64,000 bases of DNA from Terrimesophilobacter bigeumensis (lineage in GTDB: Bacteria; Actinomycetota; Actinomycetes; Actinomycetales; Microbacteriaceae), in contig NZ_BAABAE010000003.1 in the NCBI RefSeq assembly GCF_039537265.1, positions 620,001 through 684,000 on the forward strand, in the 5' to 3' direction. The translations under genes were made by a program, and so were the position numbers. Positions 25,912 to 35,246 of the stretch are shown here, piece after piece (within the stretch, counting starts at the first letter, position 1; every line of letters begins with the position of its first letter). The notes beneath the pieces are model-generated. The model did not search any database, was not told the origin of the DNA, and was given only the letters and a program-made list of their open reading frames with translations.

Positions 25912-27371
25912 CACTGCTGCGGGGCGCGCGACTCCGCGACAGTCTCGTCGATGTGCGCTTCGAGAACGGCCGCATCACCGACATCCGCCCCACCGGTGAC
26001 GCGGCCGGCACCGCCGACGCCACGGGCGACACCATCGACGTCGATGGCCGCTGGCTGCTGCCCGGCCTGTGGGACCACCACACCCATCTCACCCAGCACT
26101 CCCTCACGCTGCGGCGAGTGGACCTCTCCGGCGCTGCCTCCGCGGCCGAGACAGCCCGGACCATGGGAGCTTCCCTCGCGGTGAGCCCGCCCGAGCGGGG
26201 CCTGCCTCTCATCGGCGCGGCGTTTCGCGACGGTCTCTGGCCCGACGCGCCCACGGTCGAGCTCCTCGATGCCGCCACCGGTGATACCCCGACAGTGCTC
26301 GTGAGCGGTGACCTGCACACCACCTGGCTCAATTCGGCCGCGCTCGCCGCGTACGGGTTCGCGGGGCACCGCACGGGTGTGCTCGTCGAGGACGACGCCT
26401 TCGCCGTCACCGCCGCACTTCAGAACGTGCCGGAGTCGACGCTCGACGGCTGGCTTCAGGATGCTGCCGCTCTCGCTGCCGGCCGAGGCGTCGTCGGCGT
26501 GGTCGAACTGGAGATGGTCGCCAACATCGATACGTGGCGCCGCCGCTACTCCGACGGATTCGATGGTCTGCGCATCCAGGCCGGCATCTACACGCCCTAC
26601 CTCGAGGCGGCGCTCGCGGCGGGCCACCGCACGGGCGACGTGCTCGATGGAGAGGGGCTGCTCACGGTCGGGCCGTTCAAGATCCTCACCGACGGATCCC
26701 TCAACACCCGCACCGCCTACTGCGTCGACCCCTACCCCGGCACCACCGAGCGGGGCATGCTCACCGTGACGACCGACGAGCTGCTGCCCCTTCTTCGCGC
26801 CGCCGTCGGGGGCGGCATCGCCCCCGCCGTGCACGCCATCGGCGACGAAGCCGTGCGGCTCGTGCTCGAGGCGTTCACCATGCTCGACGGCTCGCCTCTT
26901 CCCGCGGGAACCCGCATGGAGCATGCCCAACTCGTGCGCACCGAGGACTTCCCTCGGTTCGCCGCACTCGGGGTCGCCGCGAGCGTGCAGCCCGAGCATG
27001 CCATGGACGACCGTGACGTCGCCGACCACTACTGGGCGGGACGCACCGGTCGTTCGTTCGCCCTCCGGTCCCTCCTCGACGCAGGGGCCGAACTGCTCCT
27101 CGGGTCCGACGCGCCCGTCGCACCACTCGATCCGTGGACGACGCTCAGCGCCGCGGTCACCCGGTCGAGGGACGGCCGTGAGCCGTGGCATCCGGAACAG
27201 GCGATCACCGTCGAGGAGGGGATTGCGGCATCCGCCCACTCTGTCGTCGCCGTGGGCGAGGTCGCCGACCTCATCGCCGTCGATCGCGACCCGTACGAGC
27301 CCGGCAATCTCGCGGGAATGCCCGTCGCCCTGACCCTTCTCGCTGGTCGCACCACCCACTCGACCCTGTAG
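25908..27371 (+). CDS. YtcJ-like metal-dependent amidohydrolase
   Basis: The 487-residue protein belongs to the amidohydrolase-3 family. Metal motif DHHTHLTQHS (about residues 56-65), the central NSAALAAYGF block, FKILTDGSLNTRTA, APAVHAIGDEAVR, RMEHAQLV, SVQPEHAMDD, and LLLGSDAPVAPLDPW are all present. These cytosolic hydrolases act on amides or lactams, and the substrate is not predictable. Translation is coupled to the PaiB-like gene by a GTGA overlap. The first metal motif reads HHTH instead of the common HxH with a preceding G/D; activity should be retained. Confidence 0.88.
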   Translation: MTLLRGARLRDSLVDVRFENGRITDIRPTGDAAGTADATGDTIDVDGRWLLPGLWDHHTHLTQHSLTLRRVDLSGAASAAETARTMGASLAVSPPERGLPLIGAAFRDGLWPDAPTVELLDAATGDTPTVLVSGDLHTTWLNSAALAAYGFAGHRTGVLVEDDAFAVTAALQNVPESTLDGWLQDAAALAAGRGVVGVVELEMVANIDTWRRRYSDGFDGLRIQAGIYTPYLEAALAAGHRTGDVLDGEGLLTVGPFKILTDGSLNTRTAYCVDPYPGTTERGMLTVTTDELLPLLRAAVGGGIAPAVHAIGDEAVRLVLEAFTMLDGSPLPAGTRMEHAQLVRTEDFPRFAALGVAASVQPEHAMDDRDVADHYWAGRTGRSFALRSLLDAGAELLLGSDAPVAPLDPWTTLSAAVTRSRDGREPWHPEQAITVEEGIAASAHSVVAVGEVADLIAVDRDPYEPGNLAGMPVALTLLAGRTTHSTL

Positions 27372-27446
27372 TCGGGGGTTATCCCCCGATCGAACCCGGG
27401 AGTGCGCAGCATGTCGCCGAGTGGCCGCCGACGCGAGGCTGGGTTC

Positions 27447-28817
27447 ATGACGAATACGACCCAAAACCCGACTTCTGCCACGCTGGAGCCTGTGATCACC
27501 ACCTCGAGACCACCAGAGACCTACGGTCGACGGTGGCGCACGGTTCCGCGGGAGCTCTGCTTCCACGCCCCGACCATCGTGGTCGTGGCCATGGCGTTCA
27601 TCGTGCTTTCAACGCTCTTCTCGACTGCGACATCCCTCATCGCCATCGTCGTGGGCATCTTCGTACTCACGGTCACCATGTGGGTCGCCCGCTACTTCGG
27701 CGAGCTCGAACTGACCCGCCTCGACTGGGCCGGCATGCCGGCCATTGCTCGCCCGCGTTGGCAGCAGCCGGGGCCCGGTTTCTGGTCCAGGTTCCTGACC
27801 CCGCTCGCCGACCCGCACGCGTGGGTGTACTTCATCCACGGCACTGTCGTGAACTTCGTGGTCGGCATCGTCACCTGGAGCGTCGTGCTCACCTGGGTCG
27901 CGGGCTCGCTCGGCGGACTCACCTATTGGTTCTGGAGCGCCTTCGTGCCACAGGACGACTTCTACCTCTCCGAGGTGATCGTCTCGTTCTTCACCGCCGG
28001 CACCGTGACGGTCGATGGTCGAGCCGCCGAATCGATCATGAATCTCCTGTTCGGCATCGTCTTCCTCGTGACCCTCCCGTATGTGACGCGCGGCCTCGCC
28101 CGGCTGCACCACGTCATCGCCAGGGCGATGCTCGGTGCGTGGCGGTCCGAAGAGCTCGCAGAGCGGGTCGGCGAGCTCAGCGCCTCCCGCGGCGCCGCCG
28201 CGGCCGCAGAAGGCCACTCGCTGCGCCGACTCGAGCGGGACATCCACGACGGACCGCAGCAACGCCTCGTTCGACTTCAGATGGATCTCGCGGCCGCCGA
28301 GCGCAAGCTCGCCACCGATCCGGATGCCGCGCGCGCCCTCATCGAGGAGGCCAGGGTGCGCTCGCAGGAGGCGCTCGACGAGCTGCGCGCACTGTCCCGC
28401 GGATTCGCCCCGCCGATCCTCCTGGATCGGGGGCTCGTCGCTGCCCTGGAGTCGCTCGCTTCGCGCAGCACCATCCCGGTGAGGGTGTCGAGTGCGCTCG
28501 ACCCGGCAGTCGACCTTCCGCAGGAGATCGAACGTAACGCCTACTTCGTGGCGAGCGAGCTCGTCGCGAACGCGGTCAAGCACTCCGGCGCAGGCACGGT
28601 TCAGGTCGTCGTGGCACTGCGCAGGCTCCCCGAGCAGGACGAGTGGTGGCTGGATGTCGCGGTGACGGACGACGGCCACGGCGGTGCGACATCCGTCGAC
28701 GGCCACGGGCTTGCCGGCCTGGAGGAACGGCTGCGCGGGTTGGGCGGCACCCTCGAACTCGACAGCCCGACGGGCGGTCCGACCGTCGCGACCGGTCACC
28801 TTCCCGTCACCTATTAG
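27447..28817 (+). CDS. Sensor histidine kinase (HisKA_3/LiaS-NarX class) with membrane sensor domain
   Basis: This 456-residue membrane kinase has four to five N-terminal membrane segments with a sensor-like domain. The dimerisation/phosphoacceptor motif is RRLERDIHDGPQQRLVRLQMDL (His about 268). The ATPase domain has N-box FVASELVANAVKHSGAG and G-box DDGHGGATSVDGHGLAGLEERLRGLGGTLEL. It partners the LuxR-type regulator that follows at 28949. A strong hairpin lies between the two genes. GAGG precedes the ATG at 27447. The signal is unknown. Confidence 0.93.
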   Translation: MTNTTQNPTSATLEPVITTSRPPETYGRRWRTVPRELCFHAPTIVVVAMAFIVLSTLFSTATSLIAIVVGIFVLTVTMWVARYFGELELTRLDWAGMPAIARPRWQQPGPGFWSRFLTPLADPHAWVYFIHGTVVNFVVGIVTWSVVLTWVAGSLGGLTYWFWSAFVPQDDFYLSEVIVSFFTAGTVTVDGRAAESIMNLLFGIVFLVTLPYVTRGLARLHHVIARAMLGAWRSEELAERVGELSASRGAAAAAEGHSLRRLERDIHDGPQQRLVRLQMDLAAAERKLATDPDAARALIEEARVRSQEALDELRALSRGFAPPILLDRGLVAALESLASRSTIPVRVSSALDPAVDLPQEIERNAYFVASELVANAVKHSGAGTVQVVVALRRLPEQDEWWLDVAVTDDGHGGATSVDGHGLAGLEERLRGLGGTLELDSPTGGPTVATGHLPVTY

Positions 28818-28828
28818 TCGTCGCCGCG

Positions 28829-28881
28829 CCGAAAACCGACTCGCCGTCCTGGAGACATCCGGGGCGGCGAGTCGGTTTCGG
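28829..28881. terminator. Stem-loop (17-18 bp stem, 18-nt loop) between kinase and regulator genes
   Basis: CCGAAAACCGACTCGCCG (28829-28846) pairs with 28865-28881 with one bulged A and an 18-base loop. There is no T-tract. It may act as a partial terminator or attenuator that lowers regulator expression, or it may be a dispersed repeat; its size and 18-nt loop match the hairpin at 8786-8847. Confidence 0.65.
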
Positions 28882-28948
28882 TCGCGGGGAGGCCAGAATC
28901 CGAGGCGCGGGAGGCGGTGACGGTTCTCGCGGCCGTAATCTTGAGGGC

Positions 28949-29596
28949 ATGACAGCCCTGCGCGTGGTCGTGGCCGACGATTCCGTGCTGCTGCGCGAGG
29001 GGCTCGTCCGCGTGCTCGTCGAGGCAGGGGTCGAGGTCGTCGGATCCTACGGCGACGGCGACAGCATGCTCGCGGCACTGCCGGAAGTGAATCCGGACCT
29101 GGTGGTGCTCGACGTACGGATGCCGCCCACCTTTCGTGACGAGGGCGTACGTGCCGCCATCCGGGCCAGGCAGGTGCAGCCCGGGGTCGGCATCCTGCTG
29201 CTCTCGCAGTACGTCGAGGTGGCTTACGCGCGCGAGTTGCTCTCCGACGGCAGCGGGGGTGTCGGCTACCTGCTCAAGGACCGGGTCGCCTCACTTGCCG
29301 AGTTGCAGGATGCGATCGAACGGATCGCATCCGGAGGCACCGTGCTCGATCCGGAGGTCGTCTCGCAGCTCCTCGGCCGGCGCCACGACCCGCTCGAGTC
29401 GCTCACCCCGCGCGAGGGCGAGGTGCTGACACTCATGGCAGAGGGCAGGACGAACGCCGCCATCGCCGAAGCGCTGTTCATCGGGACGGGCGCGGTCGAG
29501 AAGAACGTGACTGCGATCTTCCAGAAGCTGGGCCTCGACGACTCGGGCAGCGATCACCGTCGCGTGCTCGCGGTCCTGGCCTGGTTGCAGCGCTGA
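28949..29596 (+). CDS. NarL/LuxR-family response regulator
   Basis: A 215-residue two-domain regulator. The receiver domain starts LRVVVADDSVLLREGLVRVL, with the phosphoacceptor aspartate in DLVVLDVRMPP (about residue 54) and lysine in YLLKDRV. The C-terminal LuxR helix-turn-helix is LTPREGEVLTLMAEGRTNAAIAEALFIGTGAVEKNVTAIFQKLGL. It would be phosphorylated by the kinase encoded just upstream. The start at the ATG 28949 follows TTGAGGGC; a longer open frame upstream is rejected. Confidence 0.94.
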   Translation: MTALRVVVADDSVLLREGLVRVLVEAGVEVVGSYGDGDSMLAALPEVNPDLVVLDVRMPPTFRDEGVRAAIRARQVQPGVGILLLSQYVEVAYARELLSDGSGGVGYLLKDRVASLAELQDAIERIASGGTVLDPEVVSQLLGRRHDPLESLTPREGEVLTLMAEGRTNAAIAEALFIGTGAVEKNVTAIFQKLGLDDSGSDHRRVLAVLAWLQR

Positions 29597-29639
29597 GCGC
29601 TACATCAGATCAGAACGCGCGAGCGGAATCTCGATCGAC

Positions 29640-29819
29640 TTATGACGCGAGTCGACCGAGGTACTCGGTCGCGTAGCCGATCGCCGGCTGGATCTCCGGA
29701 CGGGGAGCCTCCAGCTGGTCGGTCCAGGCTGTTCCGGTCCACCAACGGAGCATCGGAAGGCCGGTGGGATCCGGGTACCAACCGAAAGGCGGAAGGGTCG
29801 GGTGAGGGGTTGAGGACAT
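29640..29819 (-). CDS. 59-residue DUF2510 protein
   Basis: This short gene encodes a protein made almost entirely of one DUF2510 module: PPFGWYPDPTGLPMLRWWTGTAWTDQ, followed by a proline-containing tail ending ATEYLGRLAS. The ATG at 29819 has AGGAATCATC upstream and the stop TAA is at 29642-29640. The module normally heads a larger membrane protein; here it stands alone. Function unknown. Confidence 0.82.
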   Translation of the reverse strand: MSSTPHPTLPPFGWYPDPTGLPMLRWWTGTAWTDQLEAPRPEIQPAIGYATEYLGRLAS

Positions 29820-29932
29820 GATGATTCCTGGGGGTGCCTGCCGCTGGGCGCTTCGGGTGCGGCGAGTGGCTTACCGAAAGCCGGGGGGTAAGTCGGTGTA
29901 CCCATGGTAGAAGCGTCACGGCAGTTCCGCAG

Positions 29933-29949
29933 GCCCCCCTTGTGGGGGC
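29933..29949 (-). terminator. GC-rich hairpin after the giant membrane-protein gene
   Basis: GCCCCC (29933-29938) pairs with GGGGGC (29944-29949) across a five-base loop, four bases beyond the stop of the 29954-33736 gene in its direction of transcription. There is no T-run, as is common in actinomycetes. Confidence 0.55.
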
Positions 29950-29953
29950 AGCA

Positions 29954-32900
29954 TCACCTCAAAGCGGCGAATTTCATCGCAACACTCTTGAGGTTGCGGA
30001 TTCGTTGCTCATAGCGGGCCGCGAGCACAATTAACAGCACTCCGCCGGCACCCAGCCACAGCCACCACGGCAGGAATTCGTAGGCGGCACGAAGCTGAGG
30101 CAGGAACGTCGCGATTCCGTGGATGAGCACGACCACGACACCGATGACGAACGGCGCCTGCAGGCGCCGGACGACCGCGATGACGATCACCGCGATTCCC
30201 ACCACGCCCAGCCCGACGAGGCGCCAGAGCGGTCGATCATCGATCGTGGCGAAGAGCGAGGGGAGGAGCAGAACGGCGGTTCCGGGTGCGAGCCAACGCC
30301 AGCTTCGCGCGGTCGGCACGGCGCCGAGCTCCGTGAAGCCGGTGACCAGCAGCGCGACGGCGATCGGGATGCTCGCGACCTCGACCGGGTGGAGGACATC
30401 CATCCATGCGCCCGCCAGGCCGGCGATCGCTGCGAAGACGATCGCGACGACAGCCACGAGCCTGGTCAGCGGCGGCCGGGAGACGAGGAAGGCCACGACG
30501 TGCAGCGCCGAGAAGAGCAGCACGAGCGCGATGAGCCGGATGTCGCCGGCCTGTCCCTCCCGAAACGCCGGGGTCTCGAGGGCGAGCACGGCGGTCATCG
30601 CCACGAGGCCGAGGGACTGGCTCCCGGTCGCGCGAAGCCGCCCGTTCCCGTCCGGTCGGGTACGCGCCTGCAGGAATGCGGCGACCATGAGCACGAGGAA
30701 GACGGCCACGAGCCAGGTGTCCCGTTCGAGCTCGGCGACCGGCAGGAAGAGGGCACGGCCGACCGCGACCACGATGACGCCGATCGCGCCGGCGAGCGCG
30801 CACGCATCCGCGGTCCACCGCCACCAGGCGCTGCCGATGACGGCGCTGCCGGCGATGAGCAGAACCGCGGAGATGGCGAACAGCCAGATGGCATAGGTCG
30901 CGGTACCGGTCGCCGCGTTGACGCCGAGCGGCAGGAGACTCACGAGCAGTCCGCCGAGGGTGATGAGCGGAGCGGCTTTAGCGTCGCGCGCCGGTTGTTC
31001 GCGCCGGGCAGCGCGGGCGATGAGCGCGGCGATGGCGATGAGGGCGAGGCTGAGCGGCACCACGTAGTACTCGAGGTCGGTGACCCGGTCACCGTTCAGG
31101 CGCCACCACAGTCCAGCCGTCGCGAGGGCGAGCGCCAGCCAGCCGAGGTGGTGCCGCACCGACCGTGAAGTGAAGAGACCGTCCCCGTCGATCGCGAGCA
31201 GGAGCACTGCGACGGCGGCGAGGAGCAGGACCAGCCAGGCGAGTCCGGCATCCGCCCGCACCGCCGTGAGGACGGCGGGGATACCGACGAGGGCGACGCC
31301 GAGCTCCCGGGTCCAGCGCGGCGCGGTGGTCGGGCGCAGGGTCGTGACGGTGAGGGCGCCTGCCGCGGCCAGCAGCGCGGCCGTGATCGGCACGACGGAT
31401 GCCACGAACTCCGGCAGGTCGAGCAGGCGCGCGAAGGAGCTGACCGCGAGATAGAGCGCGGGTGCTGCGGCGATCGAGGCTGCGATGCGTTCGGAGCGCA
31501 GGGCCTGGTTTCGACGCAGCCCGAGCCACAGGGCGAGCGCCAGGAGAAGCAGGAGCGCGGTGGCGAGGCTCGTCCAGTACTCGGGAAGGAGGAGGGCGGC
31601 GCGACCGGATGCCGGCATCCTCGTGACAAGAATGGTCGCGAGCGGTAGTGAGACGGCGGATGCTGCACCAGCGACCCAGAACTCCACCCGCCGGTCGAGC
31701 GCGCTCACCGCGCCATCCGGGATGGCGGCACCGAGCAGGACGACGATGGCGGCGATCGAGGTCAGGACGAAGCGGTTGGCTAGCGCCCACTCCAGCCCGA
31801 AGTCGGTCTCGAGCGTGAGCTGATCGGCCACCGAACCGACCGAGAGCAGGGCGAGGGCGATCCCGCTGCCGAGGAGCGCGGCCCTGGCGCCCGGCTGCTT
31901 CACCAGGGAGCGAGCGGCGATGAGCATGCCGACGATGACGAGGGTGCCCATCCACCAGGTCGTCGTGGTGGCGAGGCCCACGAGGTAGCCGAGCACCCCG
32001 GCGACGATCATGGTGGTGACGAGGATGACGCGATGGCGCGGCCGCACGGCGGCGTGGCCGCGGGTGAGGAGCAGGGCCAGGAGGCAGGCCACGGCGATGA
32101 ACAGCCAACCAACCATGACGGCCCAGTGCGTGCGGAGCTCCGGAACAGCCACGAGAGCAGTGATGGCGGCGGCCCACAGCACCGCGGTGGATCGCGCGGG
32201 GGAGTGCAGCCTGCGGGTGAGAGCCCAGACGATCGCAGCGAGGGCGGTCAGGGCGGCGAGCGCGAGCACCGCCCAGCCGGTGTCGGGGGAGAAGCGGGCC
32301 ACGGCATCCGTCGGTTCGATCGACCACGGCGGGACCGAGGTGCGGGCCGCGGCGAACAGGGTCGACGCGGCGGCGTGGAAGAGCGGGACGGTGAGGATGA
32401 GCGCGGCGACTGCGGCTGCGCACCATGCGGCGATGGCGCCCGAGGTGCGCGGCGCATCTGCGGGTATCCGCGCGGAGATCGCTTCGAGGGCTAGAGCGAC
32501 TGCTGTAGCGGCAAGAAGCGGCCAGACGAGCCGGAACTGGTCGTCGTCGATGCGCGAGGCGGAGAAGGCGACGGCGGTCGCGATGACCACGCCTGCGAAT
32601 CCGGAGAACAGCCTCGCGAAGATCCGGTCGACGGATGTCGTGGTCGGGCGGGCGAGCAGGGCCCAGACGTGGCCGGCCCCGATGGCTGCGACGACGAGAG
32701 CCGCGATGGTGGGCGCCCAATCGAAGCCCGGGTAGGCGCTGAGGCACAGACTGAGGCTCGCGAGCAGGGCGATCGCGGTGGTGACGAGCACGATCACGCG
32801 TTCCACGGTGGCGGGGTCGCTCGGCCGGGCGGCCCAGCGGTGCACGAGCCCGGCGACGGCGATCGAGGAGAAGACGAGCAGTCCGCTCGTTGCAGCACTG

Positions 32901-33736
32901 AGGTGCTGGGTGAGGCCCGCCGTGAGAACGCCGACCCCGGGGGCGAAGGTCGCGAACCCGGCGATATTGGGGATACGCAGGGCTGAGACGCGGTGCCAGA
33001 GGATGAATCCGGCGGCCGCGGCGATGAGGACGATGCCCCAGTACACCGCTGTGTCAGCGCGCTCGGCGTCGAACAGGTTGTTGGCGCGCAGAGCCCAGGC
33101 GTCGAGGTAGACGAGCACGACGGCGAAGGCGGCGATGCCCTCGGCGGTGGCAGTGAGATTGCGGCGGCGCAGGAGCGACGCGGCGACGAACGCGGCGACG
33201 GTGATCGCACCGATGATGACGCTGCGCCAGACGATGCCGAAGTTGATGAAGGCATAGACGAGGAAGAAGATCGCCGCGACCGACAGCAGCGAGACGCCGA
33301 CGATGAGCAGCGTGACCTGCACGCTCGAGCGCCGTGGTGCCGCTGCTACCTCTCTCTGCTGATCGAGTAGCCCGTCCGCGTCGGCGGGCTCGTGTATCGA
33401 AACTGCCGGAGCCGTGACCGCCGGAGCCGCAACCGGAGCCGCAACCGGAGCCGCCGTAGATGCCGCAACCGGCGCAGCGACCGCCCGCCCCGCCTCGTAC
33501 CGCATCTTCCCGATGATGGCCACGCGTTCGTCGAGCTTGCCCGCCGCCGCGACCGAGGCCTCGAACAGCTTTGCGGCATCCGGATGCCCGACCTCGAGTC
33601 CGCACACCGAGCACACGGTGCTGCCGAGTGCGGCGAAGCAGGCGGGGCACAGGTTCGTGCTGAGGAGGTCCTGCGGGTTGCGCGGGAAGACGATCCGCCC
33701 GGCGTATGCGCTGTAGTCGATACCGTCATCGGCCAT
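29954..33736 (-). CDS. Giant polytopic membrane protein with N-terminal zinc ribbon (SCO7613-type)
   Basis: The 1260-residue protein has an N-terminal zinc ribbon (NLCPACFAALG...CSVCGLEVG; two C-x2-C pairs, about residues 30-50) and a helical segment. An Ala/Pro/Val low-complexity linker (VAAPVAAS...) follows, then more than 30 closely packed membrane helices. This matches the actinobacterial family named after the SCO7613 C-terminal domain. Function unknown. The start at 33736 is the ATG before ADDGIDYSAYAG; the frame's 120-residue upstream extension overlaps the divergent reductase gene and is rejected. Part of the linker (SIHEPADADGLLDQQ) is encoded by a dispersed palindromic repeat at 33358-33404. 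Confidence 0.85.
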   Translation of the reverse strand: MADDGIDYSAYAGRIVFPRNPQDLLSTNLCPACFAALGSTVCSVCGLEVGHPDAAKLFEASVAAAGKLDERVAIIGKMRYEAGRAVAAPVAASTAAPVAAPVAAPAVTAPAVSIHEPADADGLLDQQREVAAAPRRSSVQVTLLIVGVSLLSVAAIFFLVYAFINFGIVWRSVIIGAITVAAFVAASLLRRRNLTATAEGIAAFAVVLVYLDAWALRANNLFDAERADTAVYWGIVLIAAAAGFILWHRVSALRIPNIAGFATFAPGVGVLTAGLTQHLSAATSGLLVFSSIAVAGLVHRWAARPSDPATVERVIVLVTTAIALLASLSLCLSAYPGFDWAPTIAALVVAAIGAGHVWALLARPTTTSVDRIFARLFSGFAGVVIATAVAFSASRIDDDQFRLVWPLLAATAVALALEAISARIPADAPRTSGAIAAWCAAAVAALILTVPLFHAAASTLFAAARTSVPPWSIEPTDAVARFSPDTGWAVLALAALTALAAIVWALTRRLHSPARSTAVLWAAAITALVAVPELRTHWAVMVGWLFIAVACLLALLLTRGHAAVRPRHRVILVTTMIVAGVLGYLVGLATTTTWWMGTLVIVGMLIAARSLVKQPGARAALLGSGIALALLSVGSVADQLTLETDFGLEWALANRFVLTSIAAIVVLLGAAIPDGAVSALDRRVEFWVAGAASAVSLPLATILVTRMPASGRAALLLPEYWTSLATALLLLLALALWLGLRRNQALRSERIAASIAAAPALYLAVSSFARLLDLPEFVASVVPITAALLAAAGALTVTTLRPTTAPRWTRELGVALVGIPAVLTAVRADAGLAWLVLLLAAVAVLLLAIDGDGLFTSRSVRHHLGWLALALATAGLWWRLNGDRVTDLEYYVVPLSLALIAIAALIARAARREQPARDAKAAPLITLGGLLVSLLPLGVNAATGTATYAIWLFAISAVLLIAGSAVIGSAWWRWTADACALAGAIGVIVVAVGRALFLPVAELERDTWLVAVFLVLMVAAFLQARTRPDGNGRLRATGSQSLGLVAMTAVLALETPAFREGQAGDIRLIALVLLFSALHVVAFLVSRPPLTRLVAVVAIVFAAIAGLAGAWMDVLHPVEVASIPIAVALLVTGFTELGAVPTARSWRWLAPGTAVLLLPSLFATIDDRPLWRLVGLGVVGIAVIVIAVVRRLQAPFVIGVVVVLIHGIATFLPQLRAAYEFLPWWLWLGAGGVLLIVLAARYEQRIRNLKSVAMKFAALR
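33358..33404. repeat. Dispersed palindromic repeat inside coding sequence
   Basis: GCTGATCGAGTAGCCCGTCCGCGTCGGCGGGCTCGTGTATCGAAAC has the same ends (GAGTAGC...GTATCGAAAC) and an internal palindrome (CCCG...CGGG) as the intergenic copy at 17159-17197. It is read in frame within the Ala/Pro linker of the giant membrane protein. Confidence 0.65.
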
Positions 33737-33836
33737 GGTTGGGCTCCCCCCCGGGGTCGGTGTCGATTCAGAGTAGCGGAGGACGTCATCGTCCTCTCGG
33801 CTCGCCTCGCTCCTAAACTGGCGGCATGGGGCATCG

Positions 33837-34739
33837 ATGAGGATCGCGATCACGGGAGGCACCGGTTTCGTCGGAAGGCACCTCACCGAGCGATTCGACC
33901 CCGCGGATGTCGTGGCCGTCTCTCGCCGGACGGGCGTCGGCGTCGACGACGTTGAGGCGCTTGCCGCAGCCTTCGAAGGCTGTGAGGTCGTTGCGCATCT
34001 CGCCGGCATCGATCGCGAGCTCGGCAAGCAGACCTTCCAGCGCGTGCACATCGACGGCACCGCGAACGTGATCGAGGCTGCGAAGCGGGCGGGCGTGCGC
34101 AAGATCGTCTTGCTCAGCTTCCTGCGCGCACGACCGGACAGCGACTCGGGCTACCTCGAGTCGAAGTGGGCGGCCGAAGAGCTGGTCCGGGCATCTGGGC
34201 TCGACTACACCATCCTCAAGGCAGGCATGATCTACGGGCGAGGCGACCAGTTCGTCGACCGGTTGAGCCGCACTGCGTACTCGTTCCGCGTGTTTCCCGC
34301 GGTGGGATTTCGCGAGAGGCCGGTCAGGCCGATCCCGGTAGGCGACCTCGTGGACATCGCCGTCGCGGCGGTGAACGGGCGCATGTCGGGGGAGACCGTT
34401 GCCGTCACCGGTGCCGAGGAACTCCTGCTGAGCGAGGCGTTCCGTCGGGTTGGCCGCGTGGTAGGCAAAAAGGTATGGGTGACGGCGGCGCCGGTCTGGG
34501 CGCTGTATGCGGCGGCGCAGTTCTTCGAGTGGACGATGAAGGTGCCGCTCGTGGCGAAGGCCCCGCTACGGATGCTGGCCGAGGGCGTCGTGGATGCCAC
34601 GCCGCCGGCATCCGCTGTGCCCGACGACCTCACCCCGCAGACGATGTTCACCGACGACGAGATCCGGCGCGCACTGCCGGAACCGGGCGGTTTCGGCTGG
34701 AGCGATCTGCGGTTCATCCGCTCGGCGACGCCGAGGTAG
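33837..34739 (+). CDS. NAD(P)-binding epimerase/reductase, NDUFA9-like atypical SDR
   Basis: A 300-residue Rossmann-fold protein. N-terminal MRIAITGGTGFVGRHLTERF is the dinucleotide site (TGGTGFVG), and VVAHLAGIDRE, KIVLLSFLRARPDSDSGYLESKWAAEELV and YTILKAGMIYGRGDQF follow. The YLESK motif replaces the classic YxxxK. The pattern agrees with the atypical SDR5 / complex I NDUFA9-like group, where catalysis is uncertain and cofactor binding or quinone-related roles are suspected. It is divergent from the giant membrane protein gene. Confidence 0.85.
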   Translation: MRIAITGGTGFVGRHLTERFDPADVVAVSRRTGVGVDDVEALAAAFEGCEVVAHLAGIDRELGKQTFQRVHIDGTANVIEAAKRAGVRKIVLLSFLRARPDSDSGYLESKWAAEELVRASGLDYTILKAGMIYGRGDQFVDRLSRTAYSFRVFPAVGFRERPVRPIPVGDLVDIAVAAVNGRMSGETVAVTGAEELLLSEAFRRVGRVVGKKVWVTAAPVWALYAAAQFFEWTMKVPLVAKAPLRMLAEGVVDATPPASAVPDDLTPQTMFTDDEIRRALPEPGGFGWSDLRFIRSATPR

Positions 34740-34757
34740 CCGGGTTACCCTGTCCCG

Positions 34758-35126
34758 ATGATCACCGACCTGGCTCCGGACGAGATCTTCGTGTTCGGCT
34801 CGAACGCGTCCGGGCAGCACGGCGCGGGGGCGGCGCGCACCGCGCTGGAGCGATTCGGCGCGGTGTGGGGCCAGGGCAGCGGCCTTCAAGGGCAGTCCTA
34901 CGGGATCGACACCATGAGCGGGTTCGAGAAGATCCGAGCGGAGGTCGCGACGTTCCTCGCCTTCGCGGGGGAACATCCGGAGCTCCGATTTCTGGTCACC
35001 AAGGTCGGATGCGGCATTGCCGGCTACGTGCCCGCTGAGATCGCGCCGTTGTTCGCGGGCAGTCCGACGAACGTCGTTCTTCCGGCCGAATTCGCGTCGC
35101 TGCTCGCCCCACCGGCCCTCGACTGA
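34758..35126 (+). CDS. A1S_2505-type conserved hypothetical protein (phage-associated family)
   Basis: This 122-residue protein has a strongly conserved layout: EIFVFGSNASGQHGAGAARTALERFGA, GQGSGLQGQSYGIDTMSG, and FLVTKVGCGIAGYVPAEIAPLF. The same small family occurs widely in bacteria and phages without known function. The glycine-rich loops and V-x-K-V-G-C-G-I-A-G motif suggest a nucleotide- or ADP-ribose-binding alpha/beta fold related to macro domains (inference). Confidence 0.75.
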   Translation: MITDLAPDEIFVFGSNASGQHGAGAARTALERFGAVWGQGSGLQGQSYGIDTMSGFEKIRAEVATFLAFAGEHPELRFLVTKVGCGIAGYVPAEIAPLFAGSPTNVVLPAEFASLLAPPALD

Positions 35127-35208
35127 CCGAGCTGCCGGCGTCATGGACGCACACGAAGAACGCGGTGGGGCTCGTCGCCCTCATCCCATTTCGATGATGA
35201 GACGGATG

Positions 35209-35238
35209 CGGTCGCCGCGACGAGTGCCGCGGCGACCG
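35209..35238. terminator. Bidirectional hairpin (11-bp perfect stem)
   Basis: CGGTCGCCGCG (35209-35219) pairs perfectly with CGCGGCGACCG (35228-35238) around an eight-base loop. It lies between the convergent 34758 gene and the cysteine-rich peptide gene, nine bases after the latter's stop, and could terminate both. Confidence 0.65.
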
Positions 35239-35246
35239 GCCAGGGC

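Noticed and set aside
33737..34102. N-terminal extension of the giant membrane protein gene
   Set aside because: The extension is antisense to the well-supported reductase gene at 33837; the zinc-ribbon protein starts naturally at the ATG 33736.
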